From assembly GCF_014207095.1 (NCBI RefSeq), contig NZ_JACHBG010000030.1:1-64000 (forward strand): a stretch of 64,000 bases of DNA, in the 5' to 3' direction. Positions 1 to 9,375 of the stretch are shown one piece after another. The notes below the pieces were generated by a model that was not told where the DNA came from, did no database searches, and saw only the letters and a program-made list of their open reading frames with translations. This DNA is from Martinezella lusitana (lineage in GTDB: Bacteria; Pseudomonadota; Alphaproteobacteria; Rhizobiales; Rhizobiaceae). Both the position numbers and the translations under genes were made by a program. The first letter of the stretch is position 1, and each line of letters begins with the position of its first letter.

Positions 1-404
1 GGGATGTCGTGATTGACCACGACCTTCTGGTAATCGAAATGGTTGGAGACGACGCCGACGATGTCGATCGGCAGGGCGCCGATCTTCCAGCGATAAAGCA
101 GGTCGTTCAGGCAGTGGCCGAAGCGCGACACCATCAAGAGCACCTTCATGCGCTTCTTGCTGTCATGGAATTCGGCGACCATGGCGAACTTGTCCGAGAT
201 CGGCTTGAAGCCCTCGACCAGCGCCGCCTCGCCGACACCCTCCTCTGAGATGAAGGAGACGCGCATGAAGAACATGCCGGTATCGAGATCGTCGAACTGG
301 CTGGAATCGACGATGTTGCAACCCTGCTCGGCGAGATAGTTCGATATCGCCGCCACGATCCCGCGCGTCGACTTGCACGCCACTGTCAGTACAAAGCTCT
401 TCAT
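1..404 (-). CDS. purU: Formyltetrahydrofolate deformylase, 5' part only (runs off the left edge)
   Basis: The enzyme hydrolyses 10-formyl-THF to formate and THF, supplying formate for purine synthesis and balancing one-carbon pools. Translating the minus strand from an ATG at 404 gives MKSFVLTVACKSTRG, then an ACT-type domain (residues about 1-85) with NYLAEQGCNIVDSSQFDD. The start of the formyltransferase-fold domain follows (KVLLMVSRFGHCLNDLLYRW, then IVGVVSNH). This order is typical of PurU. About 134 of the usual 285-295 residues are present and the stop lies outside the window. The product is cytoplasmic. The 190 bp between this start and the end of the acyltransferase gene should hold its promoter. 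Confidence 0.93.
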   Translation of the reverse strand, partial: MKSFVLTVACKSTRGIVAAISNYLAEQGCNIVDSSQFDDLDTGMFFMRVSFISEEGVGEAALVEGFKPISDKFAMVAEFHDSKKRMKVLLMVSRFGHCLNDLLYRWKIGALPIDIVGVVSNHFDYQKVVVNHDI

Positions 405-594
405 ATCTCTAACCTCATTAAGCGGCTCATTGCTGCCGCTCGCTTAGCGCAATCAACCGGCAGGGAAAAGCTCCCGATCCGAACATGGGACAAAGCTTAG
501 GACAGGCGGTGGAAAATTCCGTTCCCATTGCGCCCTTAAGCCGCGTATCCCCGTCGTCTTGAGAGAAGACGGGCTGAATTTGGCGGTAAAACGA

Positions 595-1620
595 TCACGC
601 GGCGACCGCGCGCTTCCGTTTCCACTTCCGCCAGCGGCTGGGTGTCGTCAGCTCATGGACGATGGCGCCGCCGAGCGCAGAGAAGAGGATGCAGCAGCTG
701 ACGAAGATCGGGGCATTGGCCAGAATGTCGATATTCAGGTGTACGCAGACGACGCGCAGTATGGCGAGCGTGAAAGCATGCGTGATGTAGATGCTGTAGG
801 AGGCATCGCCGAGATAGTTAAGCGAGCCGATCACCGGCAGCTTTGAAAAGTCTATCGACACGGCCGAATAGACGATGACGATGGCCGGAATGCCCCACAT
901 GTAGGAGCGCGTGCTGGCTTCGCACAGCGTCTCGTTGATCAGCAGGAACGAGAACCCCATGACGAGCGCCGGCCAGGCGACCGTCTGCGGCAGCAGGACC
1001 TTGTCGAGATAGAGCTTGGCAAGCAGCACGCCCGCCAGGAATTCATAGATGATCGGATCGCCATAGAATTTGGCGGCGGTCAGATCGCCGGGCAGTATCC
1101 GGCAGAAGACGATGATGGCCGTCATCGCGACGAAGAGCGCGGCCAGGCGCCATTTTTCGCGCACGAGCAGCAGCAGGCCGAACACGAAATAGAAGAACAT
1201 TTCGTAATTCAGCGTCCAGCCCGGCACGACCACCGGCACAGTCAGCGTCGGATCGGCCGGATTTTTCCATGGAAGGAAGAACAGCGAGGCGATGACATGC
1301 GGAAACTCGAACACCGTCGATTTCAGCAGCGTCGGAGCTACCAGTGCGACAAAGGCGGCAAATAGGGTCGCCAGCCAGTAGAGCGGCACGATGCGCTGGA
1401 TACGGCGCCGGTAGAAATCCAGCGGGCGTATCTCGCGCCCTGCCGTCGTCAGCCACATCACGAAGCCGCTAAGCACAAAGAAAATGTCGACGCCGGTCTC
1501 GCCAAAGAGATGGAAGACCGTCTGGAAGCCGGGATCGACCTTCGGCACCTGCAGCACCGAATGAAAATAGACGACCATCAGCGCAGCGATGGCGCGCAGA
1601 TACTGCAGCTGGACAAGCAT
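595..1620 (-). CDS. Acyltransferase family 3 membrane protein (ExoZ-like polysaccharide O-acyltransferase)
   Basis: Polytopic inner-membrane acyltransferase of the type that adds acetyl or succinyl groups to sugar units of exopolysaccharide. The N-terminus LQYLRAIAALMVVYFHS carries the conserved arginine and histidine of the family. About ten hydrophobic segments follow, including FFVLSGFVMW and NYLGDASYSIYITHAF. I place the start at 1620 (MLVQLQYLRA), with GAGG about 8 bases upstream; an upstream in-frame ATG at 1680 would overlap the preceding gene and adds no family-like sequence. The gene follows the polymerase-like gene by 37 bp on the same strand, so both are probably co-transcribed. 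The usual family length is 330-380 residues; this is 341. The acyl group and sugar target cannot be read from sequence. Confidence 0.85.
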   Translation of the reverse strand: MLVQLQYLRAIAALMVVYFHSVLQVPKVDPGFQTVFHLFGETGVDIFFVLSGFVMWLTTAGREIRPLDFYRRRIQRIVPLYWLATLFAAFVALVAPTLLKSTVFEFPHVIASLFFLPWKNPADPTLTVPVVVPGWTLNYEMFFYFVFGLLLLVREKWRLAALFVAMTAIIVFCRILPGDLTAAKFYGDPIIYEFLAGVLLAKLYLDKVLLPQTVAWPALVMGFSFLLINETLCEASTRSYMWGIPAIVIVYSAVSIDFSKLPVIGSLNYLGDASYSIYITHAFTLAILRVVCVHLNIDILANAPIFVSCCILFSALGGAIVHELTTPSRWRKWKRKRAVAA

Positions 1621-1657
1621 CCCGATCCTCACGCGGCCGCGACCGACGCAAATACGC

Positions 1658-2902
1658 TCAGCCCGGCACTCGACTTCCATTTAGATTTTCCGACCGCACG
1701 CGAACGGTGCGCGGATTTTCCGAAACGCGCATGTAACCGACGAGCAGCCAGAGCAACCCGGCAATCTTGATGGAAAAGATCGCCGTGCCGCCAATCATCA
1801 TATTCAGAAAAATGAAAAGAGAGAGTGAATGGGCGCAGCGTCTCTGCGCCGGCGATGTTCCGGCAGGATAGAGGCATACGAAGAGCCAGAAAACGATCAG
1901 ACCGAAGATCGTTGAGCCGTATATGAGGTAGACGTAGCCGCTGTCGGCGAATTCACTGATGCGCGAGATCGACAGGCCGAGCATGGACTGGATGTCGAGA
2001 TCGAGCATCTTCTTGACGGTAACGCCGATACGCCCGGTGAAATTGTCGCCGACCTCATCCGGCTTCATGAAATGCACGAAGAAGCCGATGAGGATGATGA
2101 GCGGCATCAGGATGAGATTGAACGCCTTCGGAATTTTGGGAAACAGAAAATAGCCGGCGATGCTGACAAAGGAAAAGATCAGCATGGTACGGGTGTCGTT
2201 GGTGAGCAGGATCAGCAGCACTGTCGAGATGCACAGCGCCTTGTCGATCTTGCCGAGCTTCGGCCAGAAGGAGAGCAGATAAATGACCGAGACGCCGCAG
2301 AAATTGGCGAGCGACACCTGCTCCAGGAAGATCGATGAGGACCGATGGTCGATGAGACCGAAGGAGAAGCGCCCCTGAAAGCCCAGCGCATTGGCAAAGA
2401 GGCCGGTCGTGTTGAAGCTCATCTGCTTGATGCCGCGCGTACTCTCGAAATATTCGGCGGGATGGAAGAGCGTGACGTAAAACGGCGTGCTGACGACTTC
2501 GCAGACGAGGAACAGCAGCACCATGAAGGAGGCGATGCGGAAGATGAGCTTGACCGTGCGTTCGCTTGCCCAGCTGCCGATGCCGGCAAAGGCGAAAATG
2601 ATGAGCACGTTGCGGAACTGATCGATAAAGGTCAGGCGGTTGAAAACGGTAATGTAGATCGTCACGATCAACGTAAAGACGAGGAACAGGACGAGCGGCA
2701 GATCTTCCTCGTAGATGCCCTTCTTGAAAATGAAGGCCACGCTGGAGATCATCATAAGCCCCTCGCAGAGCACGACATGCGTGACCGAAAGCTGCATCAC
2801 GTTGTGGTTGATGTAGGCGAGAATGCAATTGTAGAGCACCGAAAACAGCGTGATTGCCAGGATCGGATAATCGAGGCGTTGTTTATCGGGGAGGCTCTTC
2901 AT
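1658..2902 (-). CDS. Wzy-like polysaccharide polymerase / O-antigen ligase family membrane protein
   Basis: A 414-residue protein with about ten to eleven hydrophobic segments and a long periplasmic-type loop between the mid segments (HPAEYFESTRGIKQMSFN to SSSIFLEQVSLANF). This plan fits Wzy/WaaL-type polymerases, which join lipid-linked repeat units on the periplasmic face. FLEQVS followed by a hydrophobic stretch and LLTNDTRTMLI resemble conserved parts of the family, though sequence conservation is always low. It lies between a secreted glycosidase and an acyltransferase, opposite a Wzz-type co-polymerase, which supports the polymerase call. The ribosome site in front of 2902 is weak. The C-terminal 20 residues are charged and cytosolic. 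Polymerase versus ligase is not resolved. Confidence 0.7.
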   Translation of the reverse strand: MKSLPDKQRLDYPILAITLFSVLYNCILAYINHNVMQLSVTHVVLCEGLMMISSVAFIFKKGIYEEDLPLVLFLVFTLIVTIYITVFNRLTFIDQFRNVLIIFAFAGIGSWASERTVKLIFRIASFMVLLFLVCEVVSTPFYVTLFHPAEYFESTRGIKQMSFNTTGLFANALGFQGRFSFGLIDHRSSSIFLEQVSLANFCGVSVIYLLSFWPKLGKIDKALCISTVLLILLTNDTRTMLIFSFVSIAGYFLFPKIPKAFNLILMPLIILIGFFVHFMKPDEVGDNFTGRIGVTVKKMLDLDIQSMLGLSISRISEFADSGYVYLIYGSTIFGLIVFWLFVCLYPAGTSPAQRRCAHSLSLFIFLNMMIGGTAIFSIKIAGLLWLLVGYMRVSENPRTVRVRSENLNGSRVPG

Positions 2903-3023
2903 CTACTGTCCAGGGCTGCGGCGATCTTCCAAGACCGTCATAACGATGCCGGCGCAAGGATATCAGCCACATGATTCGCGACAAAGCGCTATCCGTCCGC
3001 TTTCCATCGACAGACGCGATTGA

Positions 3024-4103
3024 TCAGCCGGCCGGCTTGACGGCGGCGCAGCTCGGAGCAAGCGCTGTCTTCCTGCCGGCCGCGGCGGTGATTACCTTCA
3101 TCTGCGGCCGGTCCTTGCCGTCACGCGGTTGGACGTTCAAGGGTTCCTGCGGCGGCCACCACTCACCGGCCGCCCAATAGCTCCAGCCGAGCCAGACGTC
3201 GCTGTTATCGGACATGATGCCGAAAACGGTTTTCAGGCCATCAAGACAAGACTCGGTTCCGGGCACTCCGAATTCGCCAAGAAAGCCGCGCTTGCCGTTC
3301 TGGCGCAGCCAGCTCGTGACGTCGGTCAATCCCTTCTGCGCGGAAGCGCTGCCGTCGCAGACCGGATGCGTTCCTGAACTATCCGCGTCGAGATACTGAT
3401 GGAATTCGAAGGCGTAGAAATCAAGGGGATCCTTGACGCCTAGCATGACTGTGCCGTTGGCTCCACCGCCCAGCACGTCGGTGGACCAGCTATGCGCGCC
3501 CGACCAGTTCGTGCCGGGGACGAGGATGAGGTTGCGCGCACCCACCGTCCGGATGCTGCGAATGGCCGTATTGGCGGCTTCCAGCCAATCTGGCGCCTTG
3601 ATATCGTGCGGCTCGTTCATCAGGCCGAACAGGATACCCTTGCGATTGGCGAATTCGATGGCGAGCCGTGCCCAGAAGTCGCCGAAGGCGAGATCGGTCG
3701 CCGGTGCCTGCGTCAGCTGCGTCTTGTCGTAATAGCCGAAATTATGCGGATCCAGCACGACGGTCATGCCGTGTTTCTGAATGAGATCGACGGTATCTTT
3801 CAGCCGCTGCAGTTCCGCCCCGTCGAAAGGCTGGCCGAGCACCGGCTGCAGACGCTCCCAACGGAAGGGCAGGCGCACCGTATTCATGCCCCTGGCAGCA
3901 AAGTAACGCACCGTCGCTTCCGAAGGATAGGTGAAGTTGACGCCGGGCACGCCATCGCGATCGCCGTATTCGGCGCCGGAGAGGTTGATGCCGCGATAGC
4001 AGAGCTGAGAGGCGGCAAGACCGTTGCCGGCCGGCAGCAGGGACGCAACGGTCACCGTCACTGCGAGCAGGCGGCGCAGCAGTCTCGAATTCGGTCCGGC
4101 CAT
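3024..4103 (-). CDS. Secreted glycoside hydrolase family 5 (endoglucanase-like)
   Basis: Exported beta-glycanase. From ATG 4103 the protein has a basic n-region and hydrophobic signal segment (RLLRRLLAVTVTVASLLP) ending near GLAASQ. A GH5 TIM barrel follows: RGINLSGAEYG, VRLPFRWERLQP, the acid/base glutamate in GLMNEPHD, FEFHQYLD, the nucleophile glutamate in FLGEFGVP, and SYWAAGEWW. GGGAG lies 7 bases before this start. A start at 4136 (AAGAGG spaced 9 bases) is also possible, but would put 11 extra residues before the signal segment; 4229 is unlikely. Position within an EPS synthesis block suggests trimming or length control of the polymer, or attack on plant glucan; both are inference. About 359 residues is normal for a single-domain GH5. 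Confidence 0.88.
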   Translation of the reverse strand: MAGPNSRLLRRLLAVTVTVASLLPAGNGLAASQLCYRGINLSGAEYGDRDGVPGVNFTYPSEATVRYFAARGMNTVRLPFRWERLQPVLGQPFDGAELQRLKDTVDLIQKHGMTVVLDPHNFGYYDKTQLTQAPATDLAFGDFWARLAIEFANRKGILFGLMNEPHDIKAPDWLEAANTAIRSIRTVGARNLILVPGTNWSGAHSWSTDVLGGGANGTVMLGVKDPLDFYAFEFHQYLDADSSGTHPVCDGSASAQKGLTDVTSWLRQNGKRGFLGEFGVPGTESCLDGLKTVFGIMSDNSDVWLGWSYWAAGEWWPPQEPLNVQPRDGKDRPQMKVITAAAGRKTALAPSCAAVKPAG

Positions 4104-4291
4104 GGTACGCTCCCGCTTTGAAGGAGCCATGTTCATAGGGACCATCCTCTTGAACAATGATGAATGTGAGCCGCGTGCCGCGCCCGTATGATGAGTTCCT
4201 GCGAGTGTCCTTAACAGTCCGTTAGCCAAACATTTCTAAACTTGCGGCATCTGCCGGGTGCAACTTGCCCGCGGAGCGTTGAAAGCCTGAC

Positions 4292-5965
4292 ATGAGCTCA
4301 ATGGAACGAAGCAAACGATCGGACCAACTTCCGGGTTGGCGTGGCATTGAGCCGTATGACGAGTCGCGTCAGGGCTTTCGTCCGCGCAGCCCGGTGCTGC
4401 GTCCGCGAGACTTCGTCGCCGAAGCCGAGCCGGTTGCCGATGTTCAGCCGGCCGAGTCGCCGACAAGCACCACCGTTGTTCGGGAAAAGCTCCAAGCCAA
4501 ACGCGAATTCGAGGCTGAAGCGATCGTGCCGCCGGTGGCGAAGCCGATCGTCGCGCCGACGGCAGCTCCGGCCATGGAGGTGCCTGTCCTACCCGCATCG
4601 CCGGCCGAAGTTCAGCCGACAGAGACCATCGACGGGCCTTTGCTGGATTTGCGCAGTGCGGTCCGCGCGATATGGGGTAAGAAGAAGCTGGTTCTCGCTC
4701 TGGCGGTCGTCGGCGCCGTTCTCGGCGCAGGTGCCGTTCGGCTTGTGCCGCAGAAATTTTCCGCCACAACCAGCCTTTATTTCGATCCTCGGCCTGCCGG
4801 TAACGCCGATTCCGGGCAGCAGGCGCCGACGGCTCCCGAACTGATCTTGACGATGATCGACAGCCAGACGCAGATCCTGTCCTCGGGCAGGGTGCTCGGT
4901 CACGTGGTCGATGTTCTGAAACTGGATCAGGATCCGCAGTTCAACGGTGGAGCAACGGGCGATACCGCCAAATCCATCGCAACGGCGGTTCTGGCTAAGG
5001 CCGCGCAGATCGCCCGCGAGGCGAGCACCTATGTCGTGACTTTGAAGGTGACGACGCGCGATCCGCAGAAATCGGCGACGATTGCCAACCAGCTCGTCTC
5101 GTCCTTCATGGAGGAGGAGAGCAAGGCGGCGGCAAGCAGCTACAAGACCAGCAATACTGCGCTGGACAGCAGGCTTGACGATTTGCGCCGGCAGGTGCTT
5201 GCCGCTGAGAAGGCAGTCGAAACCTATCGCGCTGACAATGACATGGTCGCCGTCGAAGGCAACCTGATTTCCGACAAGCGCCTGACCGCGCTGAACGACA
5301 TGCTGGTGACAGCCCAGCAGAAGATGATCGAGGCTAAGGCACGCGCCGACGCCGCCGGCAAGTTGAGCTTCGAGGAGGTCGTTTCCAACAATCCGGCAGC
5401 TAGCGCCGGATCGACGGCATTGAGCAGCCTGCGTCAGCAATATGCGGCGCTTGCCGCCAATGTCGGCAGCCTGCAAAGCCAGCTTGGTGCCCGTCATCCC
5501 CGCCTTCTTGCCGCCAAATCCTCGCTGGAAAGCCTGGGGGCGGAAATCCGTAACGAATTGCAGCGGCAGATGGCCTCTGCCCGTGCCGAATACGAGCAGG
5601 CGCAGAAGGCCGAGCAGGACATTGCCAAGGAACTGACGGTGCAGAAGGCCTCTCAGGTCAATACGTCGGGCAAACTCGTCGGCCTCAACGAACTGCAACG
5701 TAAGGCCGCTGCCGCGCGCGATCTCTACGAATCTCTCCTGAAGCGGTCCGGCCAGACGAGCGATGCGCAGGATCTGTCACGGAGCAATATCCGCGTCATC
5801 TCGGAAGCCGAGCCACCGCTGACGACGGATGGACCAAGCCGAAAGGTGATGATGATCGCCGGGCTGATTGCCGGCGCGATCTTCGGCGCAGGGATGGGCA
5901 TGGCCTTCGCCATTCTCCTTGGTCTCTTCAGGCATCCCGTCGTCCGCAGCTATCTCGGCAAGTAA
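4292..5965 (+). CDS. Wzz/GumC-type chain-length determinant (GNVR domain), no tyrosine-kinase domain
   Basis: Inner-membrane polysaccharide co-polymerase controlling chain length and export. Residues 1-127 form an unusually long, proline/alanine-rich cytosolic tail (repeated P-x-V/A blocks such as VPPVAKPIVAPTAAPAMEVP). The Wzz segment LDLRSAVRAIWGKKK precedes the first membrane helix (about 130-150). A large periplasmic coiled-coil region follows (about 190-480, with LGARHPRLLAAKSSLE and LNELQRKAAAARDLYESLLK typical of GNVR proteins). A second helix lies at about 519-545. Only about 12 residues follow it, so there is no Walker-type BY-kinase. It is divergent from the GH5 gene across 188 bp. 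A second in-frame ATG lies 9 bases downstream. Confidence 0.88.
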   Translation: MSSMERSKRSDQLPGWRGIEPYDESRQGFRPRSPVLRPRDFVAEAEPVADVQPAESPTSTTVVREKLQAKREFEAEAIVPPVAKPIVAPTAAPAMEVPVLPASPAEVQPTETIDGPLLDLRSAVRAIWGKKKLVLALAVVGAVLGAGAVRLVPQKFSATTSLYFDPRPAGNADSGQQAPTAPELILTMIDSQTQILSSGRVLGHVVDVLKLDQDPQFNGGATGDTAKSIATAVLAKAAQIAREASTYVVTLKVTTRDPQKSATIANQLVSSFMEEESKAAASSYKTSNTALDSRLDDLRRQVLAAEKAVETYRADNDMVAVEGNLISDKRLTALNDMLVTAQQKMIEAKARADAAGKLSFEEVVSNNPAASAGSTALSSLRQQYAALAANVGSLQSQLGARHPRLLAAKSSLESLGAEIRNELQRQMASARAEYEQAQKAEQDIAKELTVQKASQVNTSGKLVGLNELQRKAAAARDLYESLLKRSGQTSDAQDLSRSNIRVISEAEPPLTTDGPSRKVMMIAGLIAGAIFGAGMGMAFAILLGLFRHPVVRSYLGK

Positions 5966-6178
5966 GCCTCTCTCATCTTTCTGCGCCATGGGCTTATTGA
6001 ACAACGAGGATGCAATTGTGCGCCGGCTGTTCTACATGTAAAGCGGCGCTGGATTGAATTGAGACCCGCTAATGAATGTGTGATGCGATCATTGTGCGTC
6101 ATACGGCGTATTGTGAGACAACTTATGCGAGAGATGCAGCGTAACGCTTTGATCACCGGCGCCAAGGGGAACTGACCG

Positions 6179-8161
6179 ATGGTGCCCGCGGATAAGCTTG
6201 TCCTGCCGTTTCTGGCATTACCGCGCTCCACGAAGCGTGCGCTTGCCTTGCTTGTCGATGCCAGCCTTTGCGTGCTGACGGTCTGGTTCGCCTATTGTCT
6301 GCGCCTTGACGATTGGGTCATTCTAGAAGGCATCGAATGGCTGCCGGCCATCGTCTCGCTTCTCGTCGCCATCCCCATCTTCATCGTGCTGGGTCTCTAC
6401 CGCGCCATCTTTCGATATGCGGGCTTGTCGGCTTTCATGACCGTCGTGAAGGCCGTGGCAATCTACGCGCTCGCGTTCATGACAATTTTCACCGCGATCA
6501 GCGTGCCGGGCGTGCCGCGTACCGTCGGCATCCTGCAGCCCTTGCTGCTGCTGATCGCCATCGGCCTGTCGCGCATGTGGACGCGCTATTGGCTCGGCAA
6601 TGCCTATCAGCGGCTTCTCAACCGCAATCAGCTCGCCAAGGTATTGATTTATGGCGCCGGCGCCTCCGGTCGTCAGCTTGCCGGCGCACTGGCCAACAGT
6701 GCCGAGCTGAATGTGGTCGGCTATCTCGACGACGATCAAAACCTGCATGGCAGCATCATGGGCGGTCTGCCGATTTACGACCCGGCGGACCTCTTGGCAC
6801 TCGCGCTGTCCGGCGAGATCAAGGGCGTGCTGCTAGCCTTGCCGAACGCCACGCGGCAACGCCGCAATGAAATCCTCGAAGACATGCGCAAGGCGCGCGT
6901 CACCGTGCGCACCATGCCGGATTTGACGGCGCTGGCTCAAGGCCGTGTCGCCGTCTCCGACCTGCGCGAACTCGACATCGAAGACCTGCTCGGCCGCAAC
7001 GTTATCGCACCCGATCGGGCGCTGATCGAGAAGAATATCCACGGCAAGGTGGTCATGGTGACCGGCGCAGGTGGATCGATCGGCAGCGAACTTTGTCGCC
7101 AGATCCTGAAAAACGGCCCTTCGTCGCTGTTGCTGGTCGAGCAGAGCGAATTCGCACTCTATGCCATTCACGGGGAGCTTGAAAAATCGGTGGCCGCTGC
7201 CGGTCACGCCGATATTCGCATCATCCCCTTCCTCGCTTCCGTTCGTGACGATCAACGTATCCGGCAGATCATGGAGGCATGGCGGCCGAAGACGGTCTAC
7301 CATGCCGCCGCCTATAAGCATGTGCCGCTGGTCGAATACAACCCGGTCGAAGGCATCCGCAACAACGTGTTGGGAACGCAGATCACCGCCGAGGCCGCGC
7401 GTGATCACGGCGTCGAGCATTTTGTCTTGATCAGCACCGACAAGGCCGTGCGACCGACCAATATCATGGGTGCCAGCAAACGGCTGGCGGAAATGGTGCT
7501 GCAGGCCATGGACGCCGATCGCAAGGCAGGTGCGCCCAGCACGAATTTCGCCATGGTCCGTTTCGGCAATGTGCTTGGTTCGTCGGGTTCCGTGGTGCCG
7601 CTCTTCCGCCAGCAGATCCGCGATGGCGGCCCGATTACGCTGACGCATCCCGAGATCACCCGCTATTTCATGACGATTCCCGAGGCGTCGCAGCTCGTCA
7701 TCCAAGCAGGAGCCATGTCCGGAGGCGGCGATGTCTTCCTACTCGACATGGGTGAGCCGGTGCGCATTGCCGATCTTGCCCGCCGGATGGTGGAATTGTC
7801 CGGCCTGACCGTGCGGGACGCGAGCGAGCCGGATGGCGACATCGAGCTCGAAATCACCGGGCTGCGGCCGGGCGAGAAGCTCTACGAGGAATTGCTGATT
7901 GGCGACAATCCGCAGCCGACGAGCCATCCGCGCATCATGCAGGCCAAGGAGGACTTCCTGCTGTGGCCTGAGCTGTCGAAGCGGCTTGCGGCGCTTGAAG
8001 CGGCGCTGAACGAAAACGACATACCTCTTGCGAGAACCCTGCTGGAAAAGCTTGTGTCCGGTTATGCACCGAGCAGCGAGGTGGTGGATCTGGTCTATCG
8101 CGAACGCGAAACGGACCTTGCCATCGATAGGCCGGATCTCGACAACGTCGAGCCGCTATAG
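6179..8161 (+). CDS. WbpM/FlaA1/CapD-type nucleotide-sugar 4,6-dehydratase (membrane-anchored)
   Basis: Makes a keto-deoxy UDP-sugar (typically from UDP-GlcNAc, on the path to QuiNAc or bacillosamine-type residues) for surface glycans. Four N-terminal hydrophobic helices (about 20-130) anchor it. A first Rossmann-like domain has GAGASGRQLAGAL (about 160). The catalytic SDR domain starts at TGAGGSIGSELCRQI (about 295), followed by AAAYKHVPLVE (about 377), ISTDKAVRPTNIMGASKR (about 417-434) and RFGNVLGSSGSVVPLF, all hallmark motifs of this family. LRPGEKLYEELL closes the domain. At 660 residues it is full length for the long form. AAGGGGAA lies upstream of the ATG. It follows the Wzz gene by 213 bp on the same strand, so co-regulation is plausible. 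Confidence 0.92.
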   Translation: MVPADKLVLPFLALPRSTKRALALLVDASLCVLTVWFAYCLRLDDWVILEGIEWLPAIVSLLVAIPIFIVLGLYRAIFRYAGLSAFMTVVKAVAIYALAFMTIFTAISVPGVPRTVGILQPLLLLIAIGLSRMWTRYWLGNAYQRLLNRNQLAKVLIYGAGASGRQLAGALANSAELNVVGYLDDDQNLHGSIMGGLPIYDPADLLALALSGEIKGVLLALPNATRQRRNEILEDMRKARVTVRTMPDLTALAQGRVAVSDLRELDIEDLLGRNVIAPDRALIEKNIHGKVVMVTGAGGSIGSELCRQILKNGPSSLLLVEQSEFALYAIHGELEKSVAAAGHADIRIIPFLASVRDDQRIRQIMEAWRPKTVYHAAAYKHVPLVEYNPVEGIRNNVLGTQITAEAARDHGVEHFVLISTDKAVRPTNIMGASKRLAEMVLQAMDADRKAGAPSTNFAMVRFGNVLGSSGSVVPLFRQQIRDGGPITLTHPEITRYFMTIPEASQLVIQAGAMSGGGDVFLLDMGEPVRIADLARRMVELSGLTVRDASEPDGDIELEITGLRPGEKLYEELLIGDNPQPTSHPRIMQAKEDFLLWPELSKRLAALEAALNENDIPLARTLLEKLVSGYAPSSEVVDLVYRERETDLAIDRPDLDNVEPL

Positions 8162-8281
8162 TGTCGTTCGGGTCGATCGCTGGCGCTTTTCACCCGCATT
8201 GAGCGGAAGCAATAGAAGGGAGCCGGTAAGCGCTTCCATCCGGTATCCGTCTATTGGACGTCTTTCCGGTATGTCTGTTTA

Positions 8282-9019
8282 TCAGCGGCTGCCGACGGCG
8301 TAACGCCAACGGCGCAGCTGGTCGCATGTGCGGAACCAGTGTGTCGACATCCGCAGCAGGAAATGCCGCTTCACGGCTCGATAATGCGCGCGGTTGCCGA
8401 TCGTCGTATCGGATCGATACGGGCTGAACTCTGCGAGATTTTCCAGCGTCGCAAATGTTCCGACGCCGGTAGACCAGCCGCGTTCGAGAGCAACATCGTA
8501 GGGAAGCAGCAGCGGCTTCAGTGTCACCAGTAGTTTCATGGCTGCCTTGCGGTCGACGATGTAGCAGGCCGCCGACCCCTGTGGGCCATGCATGCAGCGG
8601 CCGATAACATCGTGCTCTGCCGTCTCGCACACTTGCTTGAAGCCGACCAGGCGGTGGTTGACGAGTTTGACGAGACCCGTCCCGCCGATACTATCCATTG
8701 CGGCGATCGCTCGCGGGATCAGCCTTTCGTTCAGTTCGATGTCGTCTTCCATGATGATGGCCATCCTGTCGCCTGTGGCAACGAATTGCTCCAGAGCGAG
8801 CAGATGGCTGCGATAACAGCCGTATTCGCCAGGCAGAAGCTTGCGGCCATTATGATAGATGAAAGACCTCTGCTGAAAATCGACGCGATCCTGATCGGCG
8901 ACGGCTTTGCCATCGATGCCCGGAATTCGGGTAATGTCCAAATCATGTTCCGCAGCCTGACCGCACAAGCGCTCCCAGCGATCGCGCGAGCGATCGAGGT
9001 TGATGACATAGATACGCAA
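8282..9019 (-). CDS. Glycosyltransferase family 25 (LPS/EPS sugar transferase)
   Basis: Cytoplasmic GT25 enzyme transferring a sugar, often galactose, onto LPS core or a related acceptor. RIYVINLDRSRDRWERL is the family's N-terminal block. ELL-type PGEYGCYRSHLLALE and the acidic metal/nucleotide motif IIMEDDIEL follow, then GSAACYIVDRKAAMKLL near the end of the fold. About 245 residues is normal. The start at 9019 is TTG, chosen because the family motif begins right there, but no clear Shine-Dalgarno precedes it. The frame stays open upstream to a TAA near 9100, and AGGAG sits 9 bases before an ATT at 9088, so a 23-residue extension from ATT is possible. It is convergent with the dehydratase gene. 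Confidence 0.85.
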   Translation of the reverse strand: MRIYVINLDRSRDRWERLCGQAAEHDLDITRIPGIDGKAVADQDRVDFQQRSFIYHNGRKLLPGEYGCYRSHLLALEQFVATGDRMAIIMEDDIELNERLIPRAIAAMDSIGGTGLVKLVNHRLVGFKQVCETAEHDVIGRCMHGPQGSAACYIVDRKAAMKLLVTLKPLLLPYDVALERGWSTGVGTFATLENLAEFSPYRSDTTIGNRAHYRAVKRHFLLRMSTHWFRTCDQLRRWRYAVGSR

Positions 9020-9375
9020 GGGCTGAACATCGTCGTCAGCAAGCGTAGAATCTATCGGGCGAGGGGTGCGATCTATCTGTTCGAGAATGACTTGTTACTC
9101 CTACAAACAGAATTGGCGCCGACGGCAACTAAAATTGCGATATTTCTACTATATACCATGCCTATGAATTGTCGCAAATCGCCACTTCTCGTCAATGTTG
9201 CATTCGCAGATAAAAGCACGTTATTCGATGTAACGAAGTGTGAATATGTCCATAGATCCGTAAGACGGCACCTTCTCTCGATTGGCCCGGGAGTTGGCGT
9301 GCCGGACGGGCCTTACTATATTTCAGCTGTGTTGCGCATCCATTGCGTAGACATGGGTGAAGGAGCGTCGCAGTC
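9020..9375. other. 356-bp intergenic region between divergent genes
   Basis: No convincing gene is seen here. The stretch from about 9100 to 9250 is visibly richer in A and T than its surroundings and should contain the divergent promoters for the GT25 gene and for the small exported protein. GGTGAAGGAG lies just before the ATG at 9376. The reading frames crossing it are short and lack ribosome sites. Confidence 0.5.
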
